Notes under the pieces: model-generated
The model's input: only the letters and a program-made list of their open reading frames with translations
Told to the model about the DNA's origin: nothing
The model's database searches: none
Program-made: the position numbers and the translations under genes
Assembly: GCA_964393105.1 (NCBI GenBank)
Contig: CAYMSM010000027.1
Span: 1 to 26,476 of the forward strand
Reading direction: 5' to 3'
Length of the DNA: 26,476 bases
From: CALMEC01 sp964393105
GTDB lineage: Bacteria; Actinomycetota; Thermoleophilia; Miltoncostaeales; Miltoncostaeaceae
Shown here: one piece after another, positions 22,262 through 26,476 of the stretch
Layout: each line of letters begins with the position of its first letter
Position numbering within the stretch: the first letter of the stretch is position 1

Positions 22262-22705
22262 TCAGCCCGTCGGCTCGGAGGTCGTCCGAGCGAACGACCC
22301 TTGGACGACGCGATCCACCGAGAACCGGCCCGCGCCCGTCCACACCAGCACGACGAGGATGATCACGAGCACGATCGGCAGGCCGACGTGATTGAAGTTC
22401 GGCTCGATTCGTCCCGCCGTGGAGAGCGCGCCGATCATGTTGCCGATGAGCGCGACCGCGATCGGCCGAGTCAGGAGACCCACGATGAGCAGCAGCCCTC
22501 CGACGAACTCGAGCGTCCCGATCAGGTACACGGTCACGTCGGGGAACGGGATGCCGTAGCGGTCGAACGCGTTGGCTTCGGAGTCGTGGCGCCGGAACTT
22601 GCCCAACGAGTACGACACGAAGAGGACCCCCGCCGCGAGCCGCAGGATGAGTGGCGCAAGCGTTGGGCGCGTGCTGAGGACCCGATCGAGAATGCGGCCG
22701 AACAC
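22262..22705 (-). CDS. DoxX family membrane protein
   Basis: 147 residues from GTG 22705, with GGAG six bases upstream. Four hydrophobic helices are visible: LILRLAAGVLFVSYSLGKF, VYLIGTLEFVGGLLLIVGLL, PIAVALIGNMIGALSTAG and HVGLPIVLVIILVVLVWTG. The G-K--K/R pattern after helix 1 and the E-GG-LL-GL motif are typical of DoxX. Members associate with quinol oxidases or thiol stress systems, but most are uncharacterised. It lies 60 bases downstream of the methyltransferase on the same strand, with its own ribosome-binding site, and may be part of that transcript. Confidence 0.88.
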   Translation of the reverse strand: MFGRILDRVLSTRPTLAPLILRLAAGVLFVSYSLGKFRRHDSEANAFDRYGIPFPDVTVYLIGTLEFVGGLLLIVGLLTRPIAVALIGNMIGALSTAGRIEPNFNHVGLPIVLVIILVVLVWTGAGRFSVDRVVQGSFARTTSEPTG

Positions 22706-22765
22706 TTCAAACTCCAGTCCCAGGTTGCATCGACTGGAGCGTAGGTGTCAGGTCTTACAGATCCG

Positions 22766-23590
22766 TTACGCGGGCTTGCGCGCGATCGCGTAGAGCTTCG
22801 CGAACGTGTACTCGAAGCCCCGTGCCCCTGAGACCGCCTGGATGCCGGTCGCGACCCGCTCCAGCAACGCGGCGACCTCGTCGTCGCTCATGCTGCCCGC
22901 GGTGATGTGGCTGGCGACGACGCGCATGCGCTCCAGGTACGCCTCAGGTGAGCTATATCGCCGCCGACGCTCCATCCAGATGTCGATCGGCTCCAAACCG
23001 GCGTCGACCAGGTAGGTCTCCATGTCCGACACGTCACGTTGCACGAAGTCGAAGGCCGCGTCCCACTCTGGCGGTCCCGCCGGGTCGAGGTCGCGAAGCA
23101 CCTGCCGAAACTCGTTCTCTCCACCTGCGCCCGAGCACAGGATGCCAAGCACTCCGCCCGGGGCGAGTGGACGGGCCATCGCGACAGCGGCACCTGCCTT
23201 GTCGGGGAACCAATGCATCGCCATCGACGAGATGACCGCGTCGTAGCTCTCGGGCGCGACGCTCATCGCCATGACGTCTTCGGCACGCAGATCCACCTCG
23301 ACGCCGGCCAGCTCGTGGACCTTCTCGCCGAACACGTCGAGCATTCCCTGCGCTGGGTCGACCCCGGTCAGGTGGGTCACGCTGGGGAACCGCTCGATCA
23401 TGGCGAGAGCGGACCACCCGGTTCCGCAGCCGACATCGAGGAGCCGCCGGTAGTCCCCCTCGGGGAGCGACATCACCAGACGATCTGCGCCCTGGATGTT
23501 GTGGCGGACGACCGCGTCGTAGTCCTTGGCGGTGGTGGTGAAGTTGTCGGCGACGCCGGTGCTGGCATCACGTTGGGTGGTCTCGCTCAT
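22766..23590 (-). CDS. Class I SAM-dependent methyltransferase
   Basis: 274 residues from ATG 23590, preferred over the in-frame ATG 23632 because GGAG stands 5 bases before it. Motif I is LLDVGCGTGWSALAM, the ribose-binding acid is in LTGVDPAQGML, then LRAEDVMAMSV and YDAVISSMAMHWFPDKAGA, which resemble the BioC/malonyl-ACP and trans-aconitate methyltransferase branch (HWF after motif II). The C-terminal third is variable and has a basic ERRRRYSSPEAYLERMR segment. The substrate is unknown; no biotin genes are nearby. The small multi-cysteine gene is 63 bases upstream on the same strand. Confidence 0.88.
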   Translation of the reverse strand: MSETTQRDASTGVADNFTTTAKDYDAVVRHNIQGADRLVMSLPEGDYRRLLDVGCGTGWSALAMIERFPSVTHLTGVDPAQGMLDVFGEKVHELAGVEVDLRAEDVMAMSVAPESYDAVISSMAMHWFPDKAGAAVAMARPLAPGGVLGILCSGAGGENEFRQVLRDLDPAGPPEWDAAFDFVQRDVSDMETYLVDAGLEPIDIWMERRRRYSSPEAYLERMRVVASHITAGSMSDDEVAALLERVATGIQAVSGARGFEYTFAKLYAIARKPA

Positions 23591-23653
23591 CTGCGCTCCG
23601 GGCTGGGTGTGTGCGGCCGCGAAGAATTGCACACCTTCCGTACAGACCCGCGA

Positions 23654-23899
23654 TCAGACGAGCGGTTGGCCCTTCTTGCGCGCGTGGGAGCACGGTCCGC
23701 ATGCGGCGCCGTGGTTGTAGCGGTTGAGCTTGGTGGCGCAGTGGATGCACAGACGTGGGCGCGTCGCCTTGGCGACCGACTGCGGCCCGGGGCAGTCACA
23801 CAGGCGTGGGATCGGGGCGTGGCGCGTGGGACGAAACAGCTCCGCCATGACGCCACAGGTCTGGCAGACGACCTCGATTCGCTCAGGTCTGCGTTTCAC
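23654..23899 (-). CDS. Small multi-cysteine (zinc-ribbon-like) protein
   Basis: 81 residues from GTG 23899, chosen because GGAG lies 8 bases upstream; longer versions would add a basic, poorly conserved-looking N-terminus. Cysteine pairs: VCQTCG (about 11-14), LCDCPG (about 34-36), LCIHCATKL (about 50-53) and AACGPCSH (about 67-70). The last two pairs, with LNRYN between them, form a compact zinc ribbon of the kind attached to actinobacterial DNA-binding proteins. The remainder is rich in arginine and lysine, so nucleic-acid binding is plausible. It is divergent from the zinc-finger SDR gene, about 100 bases between starts. I do not recognise the exact family. Confidence 0.65.
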   Translation of the reverse strand: MKRRPERIEVVCQTCGVMAELFRPTRHAPIPRLCDCPGPQSVAKATRPRLCIHCATKLNRYNHGAACGPCSHARKKGQPLV

Positions 23900-24003
23900 C
23901 GACGTCGCTCCATACCGTCTGTATCGACCGCGGCGGACATCCCACGAGGGTAGCGCTCCCGGCGACATGACGTGGGAGTCGCCCGCGTAGAGTCCTGTGC
24001 GGC

Positions 24004-25497
24004 ATGGCAACCGAACCACACGATCTGAACGGCAACGGAAACGGCAATGGCCCGCCGGCCGATGGCGCGAGTGGCGTTGCGCCCGTCGACCTCGAGAACT
24101 TCCTGCGGGTGCTCGCCGAGCTGGACGAGCTGCCGATTGACCACCCTGACGCGGTCGCGGCGCGCAGGGCGACGGCGGGCCTGTACAAGACCGTCAAGAA
24201 GCGTCGGCGTTCGGAGCGGCGTCGGGTGGTCATCGCAAACGACGAGGCGGTGACGTCGGCGACCGCGACGGGAGCGCCAGGCCGCATCGACGACGAGACG
24301 CAGGGATTGCCGCTCGCGCCGAGTGCAACGGGCGCGACGGCGGGGACGTTGCTTCGCCCTCGCGCGTGCTACATCTGCAAGCAACGCTATCTGCAGGTCG
24401 ATGCCTTCTATCACCAACTCTGCCCGGAGTGTGCCGCGCTCAACCACCAGCGGCGAACCGCGCGGACCGATCTCACCGGCCGCCGGGCGCTGCTGACGGG
24501 AGGCCGGGCGAAGATCGGCATGTACATCGCGCTGCGCCTTCTGCGCGACGGCGCCCACACGACGATCACGACCAGGTTCCCCAAGGACGCGGCCAGGCGC
24601 TTCGCCACGATGCCGGATGCATCGGATTGGCTGCACCGCCTACGCATCGTGGGGATCGACCTGCGAAACCCGGCGCAGGTGGTGCGCTTGGCGGATTCGG
24701 TCAGCGACCAGGGGCCGCTCGACATCCTGATCAACAACGCGGCCCAAACGGTCCGCCGGTCCGCCGAGGCGTACGCGGTGTTGATGGAGGCCGAGTCCGG
24801 ACCGCTCCCGGCGGGTGAGCTTCCGCCGATCGTCACGTTCGGCCCGACCGGTATCGACCAGCTCGAGCCGGGGGTCACCGGGAGCGGGCTGCGGCATTGG
24901 ACGCCCACCCCGCACGCGGTGACGGCCCTTGCCTTGACCGCCGGATCGGCCTCACCGGAACGTATCGCTGCGCGACGGGCGATCGACGCCGGCGGCCTGG
25001 TGCCGGATCTCGAGTCGGTCAACAGTTGGGTGCAGCGCGTCAACGAGGTGGACGCGATGGAGCTGCTCGAGGTGCAGCTGTGCAACATGACCGCACCGTT
25101 CATCCTGGTCAGTCGCCTGCGGGCGGCGATGGCAGCGTCGGTGGCGCGTCGCAAGTACATCGTCAACGTCTCTGCCATGGAGGGGCAATTCGGCCGCGGC
25201 TACAAGGGCCCTGGGCACCCGCACACCAATATGGCGAAGGCGGCGCTCAACATGCTGACCCGCACCAGCGCCACCGAGCTTCTGACCGACGGAATCCTGA
25301 TGACCAGCGTCGACACCGGGTGGATCACCGACGAGCGGCCCCACCCGACCAGGATGCGCCTGGCCGAGGAGGGTTTTCACGCGCCGCTGGACCTGGTGGA
25401 CGGCGCCGCCCGCGTGTACGACCCGATCGTGCAGGGTGAGGCCGGTGAGGATCTGTACGACTGCTTCCTGAAGGACTACAGGCCCTCGGCCTGGTGA
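24004..25497 (+). CDS. Atypical SDR-fold oxidoreductase with N-terminal C4 zinc finger
   Basis: 497 residues, about twice the length of a classical SDR. Residues 1-115 are a low-complexity NGNGNG start and a helical basic segment. A C4 finger follows with Cys122, Cys125, Cys140, Cys143 (CYIC and CPEC). The SDR domain starts near 158: LLTGGRAKIGMYIALRLL, where the third glycine of TGxxxGxG is lysine; then IDLRNPAQVVRLADSV and ILINNAAQT. A 75-residue insert follows NNAA. In the active site Ser390 (NVSAMEG) and Lys412 are present, but the position four before the lysine is Thr408 (HTNMAKAALNM), so the catalytic tyrosine is absent; Tyr400 is nearby. TAGAGT lies 10 bases before the ATG. Substrate and activity are unknown; a conserved divergent SDR branch is likely. 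Confidence 0.88.
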   Translation: MATEPHDLNGNGNGNGPPADGASGVAPVDLENFLRVLAELDELPIDHPDAVAARRATAGLYKTVKKRRRSERRRVVIANDEAVTSATATGAPGRIDDETQGLPLAPSATGATAGTLLRPRACYICKQRYLQVDAFYHQLCPECAALNHQRRTARTDLTGRRALLTGGRAKIGMYIALRLLRDGAHTTITTRFPKDAARRFATMPDASDWLHRLRIVGIDLRNPAQVVRLADSVSDQGPLDILINNAAQTVRRSAEAYAVLMEAESGPLPAGELPPIVTFGPTGIDQLEPGVTGSGLRHWTPTPHAVTALALTAGSASPERIAARRAIDAGGLVPDLESVNSWVQRVNEVDAMELLEVQLCNMTAPFILVSRLRAAMAASVARRKYIVNVSAMEGQFGRGYKGPGHPHTNMAKAALNMLTRTSATELLTDGILMTSVDTGWITDERPHPTRMRLAEEGFHAPLDLVDGAARVYDPIVQGEAGEDLYDCFLKDYRPSAW

Positions 25498-25513
25498 CGC
25501 GACGGGCGACCGC

Positions 25514-25519
25514 TACTGT
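25514..25519 (+). promoter_or_regulatory. -10 element (TACTGT) of the VOC gene
   Basis: TACTGT ends 6 bases before ATG 25526, with no ribosome-binding site in between, as for a leaderless transcript. It separates the VOC gene from the SDR transcript that ends 28 bases earlier. Confidence 0.5.
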
Positions 25520-25525
25520 GAGCGG

Positions 25526-25894
25526 ATGCTGAAGCTCATCGAGTTCCCCGTCGACGATCCCGACCGAGCGCGACTCTTCTGGTCGCGGGTGTTGGCGGTC
25601 ACGGTCGACGTCCGTGATCCCGATGCCGGACAGGGCTGGCAGGGGCAGCTTGGTGACGTGATGCTCGGGCTCCACGAACGTGGGGCGGGCCCAGGCGATC
25701 GGTTCTCGCTGCCATACTTCGCGGTCGCCGACCTGCCCGGCACGCTCATACGAGTGAAGGAGTCCGGCGGCGAGGTGATCCACCCGGGCGAGAAATGGGC
25801 GGTTTGCCGTGATTCGGAGGGCAGCCCCTTCGGGCTGACTCAGGCCGGTTCGGCAGCTGCCCCCGCGGAGTCACCCGCGCCCACGGGCACCTGA
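25526..25894 (+). CDS. VOC/glyoxalase-like protein
   Basis: 122 residues from ATG 25526. The vicinal-oxygen-chelate fold is suggested by LIEFPVDDPDRARLFWSRVL (first beta-alpha unit), DVMLGLHERGAGPGDRFSLP, YFAVADLPGTLIRVKESGGE and a final strand WAVCRDSEGSPFGLTQ. This is the single-module, bleomycin-resistance/glyoxalase type; metal ligands cannot be assigned with confidence, and many such proteins lack known activity. The last 15 residues are an alanine- and proline-rich tail. It is downstream of the SDR gene but has its own -10 element, so co-transcription is not required. Confidence 0.85.
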   Translation: MLKLIEFPVDDPDRARLFWSRVLAVTVDVRDPDAGQGWQGQLGDVMLGLHERGAGPGDRFSLPYFAVADLPGTLIRVKESGGEVIHPGEKWAVCRDSEGSPFGLTQAGSAAAPAESPAPTGT

Positions 25895-25930
25895 GACAAC
25901 CCTCGAGTGCCGTCGGCGTTCATGGCGTCG

Positions 25931-26200
25931 TCACGCCGCGAAGCGCTTTGCCGCGCGGGCGCGCGCCTTGGCTGCCTCGGCCTCCCGGTTCTTCGGCGGC
26001 GCGGTGGTCGATAGCTCGCCGAGCAATCTCAACGAGACATCGGCCACGGCCGCGACGGCCCGATCGAACGCCTCGACGTTGGCCTGTGACGGCCGGGTCG
26101 TCCCGCTGATCTTGCGCACGTATTGCAGGGCGGCCGCGTGAACCTCGTCATTGGTCGCAGGGGGCTCGAAGTTGTGGAGGGTGCGGATGTTGCGGCACAC
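25931..26200 (-). CDS. DUF2277 family protein
   Basis: 89 residues from GTG 26200, with AAGGAA 8 bases upstream. The whole protein matches the DUF2277 pattern as I know it: CRNIRTLHNFEPPATNDEV at the start, ALQYVRKISGTTRPSQANVE in the middle, AFDRAVAAVADVSLRLL, and ending TAPPKNREAEAAKARARAA. Members are small, helical and widespread in actinobacteria and proteobacteria with no known function. It is on its own strand between the VOC gene and the structured stretch 26343-26441, and converges on the VOC gene with a 36-base gap. The rest of 26201-26342 shows nothing I can support. Confidence 0.93.
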   Translation of the reverse strand: MCRNIRTLHNFEPPATNDEVHAAALQYVRKISGTTRPSQANVEAFDRAVAAVADVSLRLLGELSTTAPPKNREAEAAKARARAAKRFAA

Positions 26201-26342
26201 GGTGTGGGTTCCTTTCGCAGACCTGGTGACGATGCCTCGAGGCAGGCTATCCAAGCGCCCGTGAAGGGTCCAGTGACAACCAGAGAGGCGTCGGACGAGG
26301 CGATGGGACAAGCGCTACGGAGACAAGGTGGCCTTAGCCTGG

Positions 26343-26441
26343 ATCCACCGACAATCGTGGATGCGGGGCGTGCGGGCGCCGAGTCAGGCGGGTGCGGGGG
26401 AGCACCCGCAGGGTGCATCCTTCGGGTTGACCCCGAACCCG
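26343..26441. other. Run of hairpins, including two mutually exclusive stems
   Basis: ATCCAC/GTGGAT (26343-26348 with 26357-26362) forms a first perfect stem. GCGGGTGC (26388-26395) pairs with GCACCCGC (26402-26409), but GCACCC (26402-26407) can instead pair with GGGTGC (26411-26416). CGGGTT/AACCCG (26423-26428 with 26436-26441) is a further stem. The shared strand at 26402-26409 makes two of these alternatives. It may be the leader or end of a gene beyond the window. Confidence 0.4.
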
Positions 26442-26476
26442 TATGGCGACGGCGATCCGCGCGCATCCGCGCCGCG

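Overview
The window is very GC-rich DNA with G or C at most third codon positions, many GTG starts, short overlaps of the GTGA type, and several start codons that sit 6-10 bases after a TANNNT hexamer, as in leaderless transcripts. Together with the gene content (MoxR-DUF58-VWA cluster, NrtR next to nadB-nadC-nadA, DUF2277, a C4 MarR regulator, a LytR_C protein) this suggests a chromosomal segment of an actinobacterium, perhaps a deep-branching soil lineage such as Thermoleophilia. The taxon is an inference. I see no rRNA, tRNA, CRISPR array, prophage or intact transposase.

Layout. 1-150: the end of an HD hydrolase gene. 187-1838: divergent DedA membrane protein and L,D-transpeptidase. 1839-2203: a gene-free stretch with a terminator-like hairpin, a GTGAC palindrome cluster and copy A of a 162-bp inverted-repeat element. 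2204-4247: a leftward set of UbiE-like methyltransferase, thioredoxin-TPR protein and LytR_C protein. 4248-7059: a structured leader and a large SF2 helicase with an arginine-rich tail. 7062-7262: a possible gene relic. 7291-12340: a rightward run of a small helical protein, an HtrA-like protease, MoxR, DUF58 and two VWA proteins, tightly spaced or overlapping. 12360-12523: copy B of the element, inverted. 12553-14628: an FAD oxidoreductase and a convergent EamA transporter preceded by a ten-codon upstream ORF.

14808-19517 is the de novo NAD block: a MarR regulator with a four-cysteine tail, then leftward nadB-nadC-nadA with start/stop overlaps, with nrtR divergent from nadB and a TAGT-ACTA palindrome between them. 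NadB oxidises aspartate to iminoaspartate, NadA condenses it with dihydroxyacetone phosphate to quinolinate, and NadC makes nicotinate mononucleotide. NrtR probably represses the operon and itself according to NAD status. 19518-19895 has no gene but several hairpins, a 19-bp direct repeat and a foldable leader ahead of a secreted beta-rich protein.

20634-26200 is a mix of ordinary accessory genes: TfoX-N protein, MFS transporter, DoxX, a methyltransferase, a small multi-cysteine protein, an unusual zinc-finger SDR, a VOC protein and DUF2277. The most unusual items are the paired 162-164-bp elements, the SDR lacking the catalytic tyrosine, the C4 MarR protein beside the nad operon, and the structured leaders.
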